From Rhizobium sp. SG_E_25_P2 (GTDB taxonomy: Bacteria; Pseudomonadota; Alphaproteobacteria; Rhizobiales; Rhizobiaceae), in the NCBI RefSeq assembly GCF_029892285.1, contig NZ_JARXVM010000025.1, positions 26,692-90,691 on the forward strand: a stretch of 64,000 bases of DNA. Direction: 5' to 3'. Below, piece by piece: positions 16,907 through 24,533 of the stretch. The notes below the pieces were generated by a model that did no database searches, was not told the DNA's origin, and was given only the letters and a program-made list of their open reading frames with translations. Every line of letters starts with the position of its first letter. The stretch's first letter is position 1. A program made the translations under genes and the position numbers.

Positions 16907-17917
16907 TTACGAATTGGATTGGCGTCCGCTTGCCGTCATGCCCACGGCTTGCTTGCCGCCGGAGACGCATTCCGCCAGCACGCAGAGCAGCTCGAACAGC
17001 ACGGTGGCGCCGAGAAAGGCGGTGGCGCCTGCCGGATCGAGCGGTGGCGACACTTCCACGACATCGGCGCCGACCAGGTTCAGCCCGCGCAGGCCGCGCA
17101 CGACCTGCAGCGCCTGGTAGCTGTTGGGGCCGCCGACTTCGGGCGTACCGGTGCCGGGCGCGAAAGCCGGGTCGATGAAATCGATGTCATAGCTGCAATA
17201 GGTCTCGCCGGTGCCGGCGATGGCGCGGGCCTCTTCCATCAAATCGTCGACGCCGCGCTTATGGAACTCTTCGATCGGGATCACCCTGATGCCGACCGCA
17301 TCGGCAAAGTCGCGATCCTCGAAATCATAGGCAGGGCCCCTTATGCCGATCATGCAGACGCGCTTTGGATCGAGCAGGCCTTCCTCGACCGCCCGCCGGA
17401 ACGGCGTGCCGTGGGTGTATTTGAAGCCGCCGAAATAGGAGTGGAAGAGATCGGTGTGGCTGTCGAAATGCACCATGCCCAGCGGCCGCTCGCTGGCCAG
17501 CGCTCTGAGGATCGGCAAGCTGCAGAGATGGTCGCCGCCGGCCGTCAGCGGCACGATGCCGGAGGCCCGCACCTGCTGGTAGAAGTCGGTGATCCGGCGC
17601 ATGGAATCGGCCACGTCGGCGGGATTGGGGCCGACATCGCCGAGATCGGCGCAGCGGGCCAGGTCATAGGGGCGCACTCTTGTCGCCCCGTTCTGGAAGC
17701 GGACCATCGTCGATTGGTCGCGCAACTGGCGCGGTGCATGGCGCGGGCCGGGGCGGTTGGTGGTTCCGCCATCCCATGGCACTCCGATCATGCCGATCTC
17801 CACTTCTGACAGGCGCGGATTGTCGAGCGCGATATGCGGTAGGCGCATGAATGTCGCTATGCCGGCAAATCGTGGCAGATCCACCCCTGAAATCGGGTGA
17901 AAATCGTTGTTGGCCAT
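16907..17917 (-). CDS. Ureohydrolase (agmatinase/guanidinobutyrase family)
   Basis: 336 residues, arginase superfamily. Mn-binding motifs are visible: GGDH near residue 128, DSHTD (usual form DAHTD) near 151, and the family signature SYDIDFIDPAFAPGTGTPEVGG near 243. It removes a guanidino group as urea, leaving an amine. Agmatinase, guanidinobutyrase and guanidinopropionase share these motifs, so substrate is open. Neighbours argue for a guanidino sulfonate: the island also holds a taurine-type aminotransferase, a sulfoacetaldehyde-reductase-like SDR and a TauE/SafE exporter, so taurocyamine (to taurine plus urea) is the inferred substrate. First gene of the leftward transport operon. Confidence 0.85.
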   Translation of the reverse strand: MANNDFHPISGVDLPRFAGIATFMRLPHIALDNPRLSEVEIGMIGVPWDGGTTNRPGPRHAPRQLRDQSTMVRFQNGATRVRPYDLARCADLGDVGPNPADVADSMRRITDFYQQVRASGIVPLTAGGDHLCSLPILRALASERPLGMVHFDSHTDLFHSYFGGFKYTHGTPFRRAVEEGLLDPKRVCMIGIRGPAYDFEDRDFADAVGIRVIPIEEFHKRGVDDLMEEARAIAGTGETYCSYDIDFIDPAFAPGTGTPEVGGPNSYQALQVVRGLRGLNLVGADVVEVSPPLDPAGATAFLGATVLFELLCVLAECVSGGKQAVGMTASGRQSNS

Positions 17918-18324
17918 TCCGTTCCCCTCGCGGATTTTCCCGCTGTTGTTACAGGCAAGCTAGCCATGAACGGAAGGACTGACAACGATATATTTGGAAA
18001 AATGCCTCGACGCTAAGATTAGAATTTAGTTAGATTGCCAACTTTCGGATTATTGCTTATATAGAAGTCTTGCTGTGCATCTTTATTAGTCGTATTGCCG
18101 AAAAATATATCACGTATTTGCTGCAGAGAATCTGCGCGCCGCAATAAAAACGCCCGGTAAATGGCCAGAAATCAACGGCCGGCAAGGGGCGAAGGGCGCC
18201 ATAGGCAGGATAGCTGACCGCTGGATGCTCTGGACCCCCGTTCGCCGGATTCTGGACCTGTCTGACACGACGGCGCCTGACTATGAGTGGAGTGCCCGTC
18301 GACCGGCATATCGGAGAAAATCGG
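17918..18324. other. Divergent promoter region, 407 bases
   Basis: No gene seen. The part near the ureohydrolase (about 17980-18130) is AT-rich and probably holds its promoter. The part near the exporter holds the CTGGACC direct repeats at 18230-18260. A longer frame starting at 18283 is possible for the exporter but has no ribosome-binding site. Confidence 0.5.
18230..18261 (+). promoter_or_regulatory. Candidate TauR/MocR binding site (direct repeat) upstream of the exporter
   Basis: CTGGACC at 18230 and CTGGACCTG at 18252, start-to-start distance 22 bases (two helical turns). The same arrangement, CTGGATCC and CTGGTCCTG, occurs at 21392/21414 before the aminotransferase. As I recall, Rhodobacter capsulatus TauR binds direct repeats beginning CTGGAC. 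Function is inferred. Confidence 0.55.
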
Positions 18325-19065
18325 ATGGACGCCGTCATCATCGCTCTTGTCACCACAGGCGCTGCCGCCTTTCGCGGCATGACCGGCTTTGGTTATGCGC
18401 TGGTGGCAGCACTCGGCTTTGCCGGCAGCTTCTCGCCCACGGCCATGGTGCCGTTCATCTTGATCAACGACCTGATGCTGACAGGGTTCACGGTCGCCGA
18501 CAGAGGCCGCAGTCCAATCGATTGGCCGGTGACGCGGCGGCTGCTGCTGGCCGGATTGTGCGGCGCCCTGTGCGGCAGTTTCCTGGTACCGTATCTGGCG
18601 GACGATCTGGCGCGGCTGCTGGTGTCGGCCACCATCGTGCTGGCGGCCTGCACCGCGTTGGTCCATCAACCGCCTGCCTGGCTGGCCAACTGGATGCTGG
18701 GCCTTGTCATCGGTTTCGTGGTCGGCGTGCTGCTGTCGGCCTTTGCTGTCGGCGGGCCATTGATCGCTGCATGGCTGCTGGCCGGCGGCACGCGGCGCGA
18801 AATGATGCGCGGCACGCTGGCGGTTTTCTTCGGCGTCATCGACCTGTTCACGCTGGCAAGCCGCGCCTATCTCGGCGGTCTCGGCGGTGACCTGCCGCAT
18901 CTGCTGCTGCTCTATAGTCCGCTGACGCTGGCGGGCTTCGGGCTCGGCTATTTCCTGTCGCACCGGCTGCCACCGGAGGTCTGGACCCGCGTCTCGGCTA
19001 TCGGACTGGTGATCATCGCCGCTGTCGGTTTCATCCAGTCGCTCTATACCCTTGTTTTCGTCTAG
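18325..19065 (+). CDS. TauE/SafE (TSUP) family anion exporter, IsfE-like
   Basis: 246 residues, seven to eight predicted membrane helices, with the two internal-repeat halves typical of TSUP permeases (RGMTGFGYALVAALGF near the start; VVGVLLSAFAVGGPLIAAWLL in the middle). The family exports sulfite, sulfoacetate or isethionate and related organosulfonates. ATG 18325 is chosen because GGAGA lies eight bases upstream; an ATG at 18283 is the alternative. It is 20 bases ahead of the SDR gene, so the two form one rightward transcript. Paired with a sulfoacetaldehyde-reductase-like SDR and a taurine-type aminotransferase, isethionate export is the best inference. Confidence 0.78.
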   Translation: MDAVIIALVTTGAAAFRGMTGFGYALVAALGFAGSFSPTAMVPFILINDLMLTGFTVADRGRSPIDWPVTRRLLLAGLCGALCGSFLVPYLADDLARLLVSATIVLAACTALVHQPPAWLANWMLGLVIGFVVGVLLSAFAVGGPLIAAWLLAGGTRREMMRGTLAVFFGVIDLFTLASRAYLGGLGGDLPHLLLLYSPLTLAGFGLGYFLSHRLPPEVWTRVSAIGLVIIAAVGFIQSLYTLVFV

Positions 19066-19085
19066 TTCTTCGGAGAGGTTCCACC

Positions 19086-19841
19086 ATGTCCAAAATCGCG
19101 ATCGTTACCGGCGCCACGTCAGGCTTTGGCAAGGCCATTGCCCAGCGTCTAGTCGCCGAAGGCTGGAATGTCGTACTGACCGGACGTCGCAAGGAGCGGC
19201 TGGATGCGCTGGTGGCCGAACTCGGCGGCCCTGACCGCGCCTTCCCACTGTGCTTCGACATCCGTGATGAACAGGCCGCGCGCTCCGCACTCGTCGAACT
19301 GCCGGAGCGCTTTGCCGCCATCGACCTGCTCGTCAACAATGCCGGCCTGGCGCTCGGCAATGGCCCTGCCCAGGACTGCGACCTGGCGCAATGGCGAACG
19401 ATGATCGACACCAACATCACCGGCCTGGTGACGATCACGAGGTTGCTGCTCGAGACGCTGATCGCCCGGCGTGGCCTGGTGGTCAACCTCGCCTCGATCG
19501 CCTCCAGCTGGCCCTATCCGGGGGGCAATGTCTATGCCGGCACCAAGGCCTTTGTCCGGCAATTCTCGCTCGGACTAAGGAGCGATCTGTCCGGCAAGGG
19601 CGTGCGCGTCACCTCCATCGAGCCGGGCCTGTCGGAAAGCGAATTCACCCTGGTGCGCACCGGCGGCGACCAGGCTGCATATGACAGGCTCTATGCCGGC
19701 GCTCATCCGCTGCAACCCGAAGACATCGCCGAGACGGTGCATTGGGTGGCGTCGCTACCGGCCCATGTCAACATCAACAGCATCGAGATCATGCCGGTCA
19801 GCCAGTCCTGGGCGCCGTTCCAGATTTATCGCGAGGGGTGA
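19086..19841 (+). CDS. Short-chain dehydrogenase resembling sulfoacetaldehyde reductase (IsfD)
   Basis: 251 residues, YdfG-type SDR: GATSGFG at residues 9-15, NNAG near 81, catalytic Ser in NLASIAS and YAGTK (Tyr-x-x-x-Lys). GRRKER after strand 2 points to NADPH. The C-terminal part (GLSESEFTLVRTGGD, YAGAHPLQPEDIAE, then PVSQSWAPFQI) is the region shared by YdfG 3-hydroxyacid dehydrogenases and the isethionate-forming reductases of taurine metabolism. The neighbouring genes favour sulfoacetaldehyde as substrate; malonic semialdehyde or another 3-hydroxy acid remains possible. Confidence 0.75.
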   Translation: MSKIAIVTGATSGFGKAIAQRLVAEGWNVVLTGRRKERLDALVAELGGPDRAFPLCFDIRDEQAARSALVELPERFAAIDLLVNNAGLALGNGPAQDCDLAQWRTMIDTNITGLVTITRLLLETLIARRGLVVNLASIASSWPYPGGNVYAGTKAFVRQFSLGLRSDLSGKGVRVTSIEPGLSESEFTLVRTGGDQAAYDRLYAGAHPLQPEDIAETVHWVASLPAHVNINSIEIMPVSQSWAPFQIYREG

Positions 19842-19878
19842 GGACCAGGCCGGAGATCGTGCCCTCCCGACATCGCCT

Positions 19879-19908
19879 CCCCCTCTGTCGCGAAGCTGAC
19901 AGAGGGGG
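19879..19908. terminator. Bidirectional terminator hairpin between convergent genes
   Basis: Stem CCCCCTCTGTC / GACAGAGGGGG with 8-base loop, between the converging SDR (stop 19841) and aminotransferase (stop 19937). GC-rich CCCTCTGTC hairpins of this kind recur in rhizobial intergenic regions and may be repeat elements as well as terminators. Confidence 0.6.
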
Positions 19909-19936
19909 GCCTGGGGACAATGCAGATATGATAGCG

Positions 19937-21319
19937 CTACCCGAACACCTTGGTCAGCGCCTTGTCGATCGCATCGGTAATCGCGTCGATATCCGCCTCC
20001 CGGGCGATCAGCGCCGGGCTGAGGCAGAGCGTGTTGTTGAAGCCGGGCAGCGAGCGGTTGGTGGCGCCGATGATCACCCCCTGCGCATAGCAATCGGCAA
20101 TCACCGCCTGCACCAGCTTTTCCGGCGCCGGTTCCTTGCTCGTCCGGTCGGCGACCAGTTCGGCGCCGCAGAACAGGCCGGCGCCACGCACGTCGCCGAT
20201 AACCTTGTGGCGCTCCATCAAGGCGTTGAGGTTGGCAACCAGCCGCTTTCCCATGACAAGCGTGTTGTCGAGAAGGTTCTCGTCCTCGATGATGCGCATG
20301 TTCTCGAGCGCCGCGGCCGGGCCGGCCACGCAGCCGCCGAAGGTGGAGATGTCGCGGAAATAGGACATCGGATCGTTGGCGTCGTCCTTGAATTGCTCGA
20401 AGATCGCCTCCGTCGTCACCGTGCACGAGATCGCCGCATAGCCGGAAGCCACGCCCTTGGCCATGGTGACGAAATCCGGCTGCACGCCGAAGTTCTGATA
20501 CCCGAACCACTGGCCGGTGCGGCCGACGCCGCAGACGACCTCGTCGATATGCAGTAGGATATTGTAGCGCTTGCAGATCTCCTGCACCTTCTCCCAATAG
20601 CCCGGTGGCGGCACGATGACGCCGCCACCGGCGGTGATCGGCTCCAGGCACAGCAGGCCGATCGTGTCGGGGCCTTCGCGCAGGATCACCTCCTCGATGG
20701 CCTGTGCGGCACGCTCGCCGTAATTGTCGATGGCGCCGTACTGGCTGCGATATTCCAGGCAGTGCGGCACTTCGACGAAACCCTCGGGCAGGGGGCCATA
20801 CTGTTCGCGGCGCTGCGGCTGGCCGGCCGCCGCCAGCGTCCCGAGCGTTGTGCCGTGATAGTCGCGGTCGCGGTAGAGGATCTTGTATTTCTTGCCGGCA
20901 TGGTGGCGATAGGAGATCTGCCGCACCATCTTGAAGACCTTCTCATTGGCCTCCGAACCGGAATTGGAATAGTAGACGCGGCTCAGGCCAGGCATTTTCG
21001 AGATCAGCTTTTCCGCGAATTTCGCTCCGGCAATCGAGCCGGCCGAATTGGCGAAGTAGTTGAGCTTGACCAGTTGGTCGCGCACCGCATCGGCAATGCT
21101 TTCGCGACCGAAGCCGACATTGACGGTCCAGACGCCGCCTGACAGCGCGTCGAGATACTCCTTGCCGGCGGCATCCCAGACACGCATGCCGCGGCCTTCC
21201 ACGAAGATGCGCGGATCGACGGTCTCATAGCCCTTGTGCTGGCTGAGATGATGCCAAACATGGGCGCGGTCGGCCTCGATGACGTCGCGGATGTCGTTGG
21301 GTTGGGCGGCGATGTTCAT
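19937..21319 (-). CDS. Class III aminotransferase, taurine:pyruvate aminotransferase-like
   Basis: 460 residues, the length of Tpa enzymes. PLP-fold features: YSNSGSEANEKVFKMVRQ (phosphate-binding region), HIDEVVCGVGRTG with the Asp that pairs with the pyridine nitrogen, and the Schiff-base Lys in TMAKGVASGYAAI. The start (ADRAHVWHHLSQHKGYE) resembles taurine aminotransferases as I remember them. ATG 21319 is preferred because GGAGA lies six bases upstream; ATG 21352 is possible. It would convert taurine plus pyruvate to sulfoacetaldehyde plus alanine. Other omega-amino acids such as beta-alanine cannot be excluded. Confidence 0.75.
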   Translation of the reverse strand: MNIAAQPNDIRDVIEADRAHVWHHLSQHKGYETVDPRIFVEGRGMRVWDAAGKEYLDALSGGVWTVNVGFGRESIADAVRDQLVKLNYFANSAGSIAGAKFAEKLISKMPGLSRVYYSNSGSEANEKVFKMVRQISYRHHAGKKYKILYRDRDYHGTTLGTLAAAGQPQRREQYGPLPEGFVEVPHCLEYRSQYGAIDNYGERAAQAIEEVILREGPDTIGLLCLEPITAGGGVIVPPPGYWEKVQEICKRYNILLHIDEVVCGVGRTGQWFGYQNFGVQPDFVTMAKGVASGYAAISCTVTTEAIFEQFKDDANDPMSYFRDISTFGGCVAGPAAALENMRIIEDENLLDNTLVMGKRLVANLNALMERHKVIGDVRGAGLFCGAELVADRTSKEPAPEKLVQAVIADCYAQGVIIGATNRSLPGFNNTLCLSPALIAREADIDAITDAIDKALTKVFG

Positions 21320-21391
21320 GGCAGGTCTCCGTGTGTCTGGATGTGCGCTCACCCTAGCATGACGGGCGTGTTGCGGGAGGCGCCTCGCTGC

Positions 21392-21423
21392 CTGGATCCG
21401 TGGAAAATCCCGTCTGGTCCTGC
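21392..21423. promoter_or_regulatory. Candidate TauR/MocR binding site upstream of the aminotransferase
   Basis: Direct repeat CTGGATCC (21392) and CTGGTCCTG (21414), 22 bases apart, 73-104 bases before the aminotransferase ATG. Spacing and sequence match the site at 18230-18261 upstream of the exporter. Orientation is opposite relative to the gene served. Confidence 0.5.
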
Positions 21424-21428
21424 ACCTG

Positions 21429-22991
21429 TCAGGCTCCCGACGGCGGCGGGCTTTCAGCCGGCTCGGCCAATGGGCGAAAGACCCGCCCGCGGCGGCAGCA
21501 ATCCTCGACGACGGCGCCGAGCAGCAACAGCCCGGGCTCGATGCGATGGGTAGCGATCGAGCTGAATCCCAGGCGGAAGAAGCGCCGTCCCATCGCCGGG
21601 TTGGAAAAGAAGATGTCGCCGGCCTCGATCAGGATGCCCTGCGCCCGCGCCATCTCCACCAGCAGCCGGCTGTCGAGTTCCGGCGGCCCCTCGATCCACA
21701 GGCTCGTCGACCCGGCGCCGCGCGAAAACCGGCAGGACGGCATCGCCACTGGCAACAGCCTTTCGATCAGTTGGGCCCGCTCGAGCATCGCCTTTCCGGC
21801 CCGGGCCAGATGTTGGCGATGGTGGCCAAGTGCGATGAAGGTGGCGAGCGTCCGCTGATTGTTGGTCGGCGGGTGCCGCAGCATCAGCCGGCGCAACACC
21901 CGCAATTCGTCGATCACCGGTTTGGGGGCGACCACGTAGCCGATCCGCAGGCCGGGCGCCAGCACCTTGGAAAAGCTGCCGACATAGATCACGCGGCTGG
22001 CAGAATCGAGGCTCTTCAGCGACGCGATGGCGCTGTCGGCCTCGATCGAGAGATCGGCATCGTAGTCGTCTTCGACGATCAGCACGTCGTGCAGCATCGC
22101 CGCCTCGAGCAGCGCTTGCCGCCGCTCCAACGGCATGACCGTGGTGGTCGGGCATTGATGCCCTGCCGTCAGGAAGGCCACCCTGCTGCGGGCGAACCGC
22201 TCGTCCGGCAGCACGCCCTGGTGGTCGCTGGCCAGGAACACCGGTTTGCGTGTCGCCAGCTGCACCATGTTGCGCAGATCCGGATAACCGGGATCCTCGA
22301 GCCCGACCGGTGTGTCGCGGCCGACCAGCAATTGCACCAGCATCGACAGCGCCTGCTGCGAGCCGATGGTGACGATGATCTCGCCGGGGGCCGCGATGAT
22401 GCCGCGACGCGGCAGCACCTGCAGGCGCAACTGTTCCGACAGGTCGGGATCATCGTCGTCGATCATGTCGCTGGCCCAGACCTGGATCTCCTGGACGCTC
22501 GAGGTTGCTCGCACCGCCTCGCGCCAGTCATTGGTGGGAAACAGACCCGGATCATACTGGCCGAACAGGAAGGGATAGGGATGGGCGCGCCAGTCTCGCG
22601 GCTTGCAGATCTGCGGCAGCCGCGATGGTTGCATGGCAAAGCGCGATGACCAGTCCGGGGCGGATTCGGCAGACGCCGCCGGGGCGGGCGCCAGCCGGTC
22701 GGCCGATGCGGCAGCAAAGATACCGCTGCGCTCGCGCGACACCAGCACGCCCTCGTAGATCAGCTGCTGATAGGCCGCCGTCACCGTGTTGCGGCCGATG
22801 CCGAGATCGGCAGCCAGCTGCCGGCTGGATGGCAGCCGGGCATGGGCGCCCAGCACGCCAGTCTCCACCGCCCGCACGATCATGCGGCGCACCTGAAGAG
22901 TCAACGCCTGCCCTTCGTGATCGATCCCGCCAAACAGCCGCCGCCAGGTCAGGTCCGGCTGCAGCCGGAGATTTTGCTTGGAGAGTCTCAT
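21429..22991 (-). CDS. MocR/GntR-type regulator with aminotransferase domain, TauR-like
   Basis: 520 residues. N-terminal winged helix (about residues 25-95: LQVRRMIVRAVETG, LPSSRQLAADLGIGRNTVTA), a linker, then a fold-type I aminotransferase-like domain that keeps the PLP Lys in YVGSFSKVLAPGLRIGY and the Asp in VEDDYDADL. MocR proteins sense PLP and an amine; TauR, the taurine-responsive member, activates tpa. ATG 22991 begins the recognisable protein; the frame is open upstream only through the IS remnant. It lies directly upstream of the aminotransferase on the same strand and probably activates the operons carrying CTGGA-type repeats. Confidence 0.85.
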   Translation of the reverse strand: MRLSKQNLRLQPDLTWRRLFGGIDHEGQALTLQVRRMIVRAVETGVLGAHARLPSSRQLAADLGIGRNTVTAAYQQLIYEGVLVSRERSGIFAAASADRLAPAPAASAESAPDWSSRFAMQPSRLPQICKPRDWRAHPYPFLFGQYDPGLFPTNDWREAVRATSSVQEIQVWASDMIDDDDPDLSEQLRLQVLPRRGIIAAPGEIIVTIGSQQALSMLVQLLVGRDTPVGLEDPGYPDLRNMVQLATRKPVFLASDHQGVLPDERFARSRVAFLTAGHQCPTTTVMPLERRQALLEAAMLHDVLIVEDDYDADLSIEADSAIASLKSLDSASRVIYVGSFSKVLAPGLRIGYVVAPKPVIDELRVLRRLMLRHPPTNNQRTLATFIALGHHRQHLARAGKAMLERAQLIERLLPVAMPSCRFSRGAGSTSLWIEGPPELDSRLLVEMARAQGILIEAGDIFFSNPAMGRRFFRLGFSSIATHRIEPGLLLLGAVVEDCCRRGRVFRPLAEPAESPPPSGA

Positions 22992-23048
22992 GGACCCGGC
23001 GAAGCAAGAAGCGGGCCAGACTGAGGCGAGCACCGTGCGCTTTTGATA

Positions 23049-23305
23049 AGCGTTGGCGCATGAATTATAATTCAACGATTTCCGCTTATCCGATTGCGGT
23101 CGAAACCAGCTTGAGTGATCCCGCATGCCACATAAACATAACACCGACCGCCGCCGCCACATCGGCAAAGTGAGGTTCAAACTGGCGAACTGGGCGGAGT
23201 ATGAGGCGGGCCTTCGCCGCCGTGGCAGCTTGACCCTTTGGATAACGCCGGATGCGCTGGCGGGCTGGGCTGCCCAACATCGCAGGACGCGTGGTGGCCA
23301 GCCTT
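23049..23305 (+). mobile_element. IS5-family remnant, left end and transposase N-terminus (copy C)
   Basis: Left terminus AGCGTTGGCGC at 23049-23059, then a stretch nearly identical to copy B through the TGAATTATAATTCA palindrome and CCGATTGCGGTCGAAACC. The transposase begins at ATG 23125 with MPHKHNTDRRRHIGKVRFKL and NWAEYEAGLRRRGSLTLW, then breaks at about residue 60 (GGQPCSQSNL). No right end was found. With copy B in opposite orientation it brackets the 12.8-23.0 kb island. Confidence 0.75.
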
Positions 23306-23744
23306 GCTCCCAGTCAAATTTGCCGACAAACCTTAGAGAACGCCAACTAAAGTAGCTTTTTGCTATCGTACGGAAATGTTCGATAAAGTATCCATATTGA
23401 CGTCGAGCGAAGCACTTTCTAGCCTTTCTTAGTAGGGGCTGCTGCGGCAACCGAACGTCGAAAGTTTCGCGCCAAGGCATCGCGACATCAAAAGCACTCC
23501 AATCCCGCTTCTTGTGATGGCGTCATTACGACAAAGCCTTTTATAGTGTTTTGAGGCGCCGTACTTGATAGCACTTGGCGTGCCGGCGCCCTGATGGCTG
23601 TCATTTTTCGCCAGTCGGTGGCCTGCTCTGGCATAAATATTGCTTCTCCAAGCAAGGGCGCGCCGACAGCGATGACGATTTTTGGTCCGCAAGTTCCCCC
23701 TCGCCGGACAAGGTTTGTCTGTGCACGATTCCTGGAGAACTGGA
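23306..23744. other. Non-coding region before the LuxR gene
   Basis: No supported gene; lower GC than its surroundings. It contains the sigma-54 type promoter at 23629-23644 and, 46 bases upstream of that, GCAC-N5-GTGC at 23571-23583. Confidence 0.5.
23629..23644 (+). promoter_or_regulatory. Sigma-54 (RpoN) -24/-12 promoter
   Basis: TGGCATAAATATTGCT fits every fixed position of the TGGCAYR-N4-YTGCW consensus. It is on the plus strand about 100 bases upstream of the LuxR start, placing transcription start near 23656. RpoN control would tie the luxR-moaF unit to nitrogen supply through an enhancer-binding protein not encoded here. Confidence 0.65.
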
Positions 23745-24440
23745 ATGGGTATGATGCAGAGGGATAGCGCAGTTTTCATCGACCAGACGATGAATTACCT
23801 GGGATCATTGCTGAACTCCGATCGAATAGCGTTCTATCAGGTTGTTGACGATCAACGGATGATCGATTTCGCACTCAAGAACATCGATTCCAGTTTTCAC
23901 CACGGTTATCTCGATGAAATGCATGTCTTTGATCCACTTCATGTTTCGAGGCTGAACCGGGGCGACGCGCCTCAGAAGCTTTACCATCTTTGGCGACAGG
24001 AACGCGATTGCCTTCCCGAGACCACCGTAAAATATCGATCCTTTCTGAATTGCTTCGAGGTTTCCGATGTCCTTGAGCTTTTGTTCAGATTCGAGGGGCA
24101 TGTCGTTGCTGGAGCGAGTATCCTCTACAGGGATCTACAGCCCGCCGGATGCGAGCCGGCGCACCTGCAGGCAGCACACGCTTATATTGAGTTCAATCTC
24201 GAACAATATATTCGGCAATCTGGTCAATATCTACGCATGGCGCTGAGCACTCGGTTCGGCCTTTCGTCGCGCGAGATTGATGTGATCGAACTAATCTGCT
24301 GCGGCCGAACCAATTCAGAGATTGCAGAATTGCTGCAAATCGGCATGGCGACTGTTAAGACACATCTCATCAGGATCTATCAGAAGCTGGGCGTCGAAAA
24401 TCGTGCCAGTGTCGTGGCGTTCATTGCCCATCTCGGTTAG
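23745..24440 (+). CDS. LuxR-family transcriptional regulator
   Basis: 231 residues. C-terminal HTH (about 170-228): LSSREIDVIELICCGRTNSE, IAELLQIGMATVKTHLIRIY, QKLGVENRASVVAFI, the standard LuxR/GerE signature. The N-terminal 160 residues are not a recognisable autoinducer or receiver domain. ATG 23745 follows GGAGAACTGGA; an ATG 21 codons earlier lacks a Shine-Dalgarno. It is 93 bases ahead of the MoaF-like gene, probably co-transcribed from the sigma-54 promoter. GC is lower than in neighbouring operons. Confidence 0.85.
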   Translation: MGMMQRDSAVFIDQTMNYLGSLLNSDRIAFYQVVDDQRMIDFALKNIDSSFHHGYLDEMHVFDPLHVSRLNRGDAPQKLYHLWRQERDCLPETTVKYRSFLNCFEVSDVLELLFRFEGHVVAGASILYRDLQPAGCEPAHLQAAHAYIEFNLEQYIRQSGQYLRMALSTRFGLSSREIDVIELICCGRTNSEIAELLQIGMATVKTHLIRIYQKLGVENRASVVAFIAHLG

Positions 24441-24533
24441 GCCTCCACCGTTCGGTTGATTGTCAATCAGTGGGTTTTTGCGAAAGTCTCGATCTTCACC
24501 GGGGAAGCCGGAAAGAGACGGAGCAAGCAGAAT

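Noticed and set aside
23571..23583. GCAC-N5-GTGC as an NtrC enhancer site
   Set aside because: NtrC half-sites are normally spaced by seven bases in this arrangement; spacing and single occurrence make it weak.
23429..23779. 116-codon leftward frame upstream of luxR
   Set aside because: Covers the sigma-54 promoter and the luxR start; no similarity or start signal.
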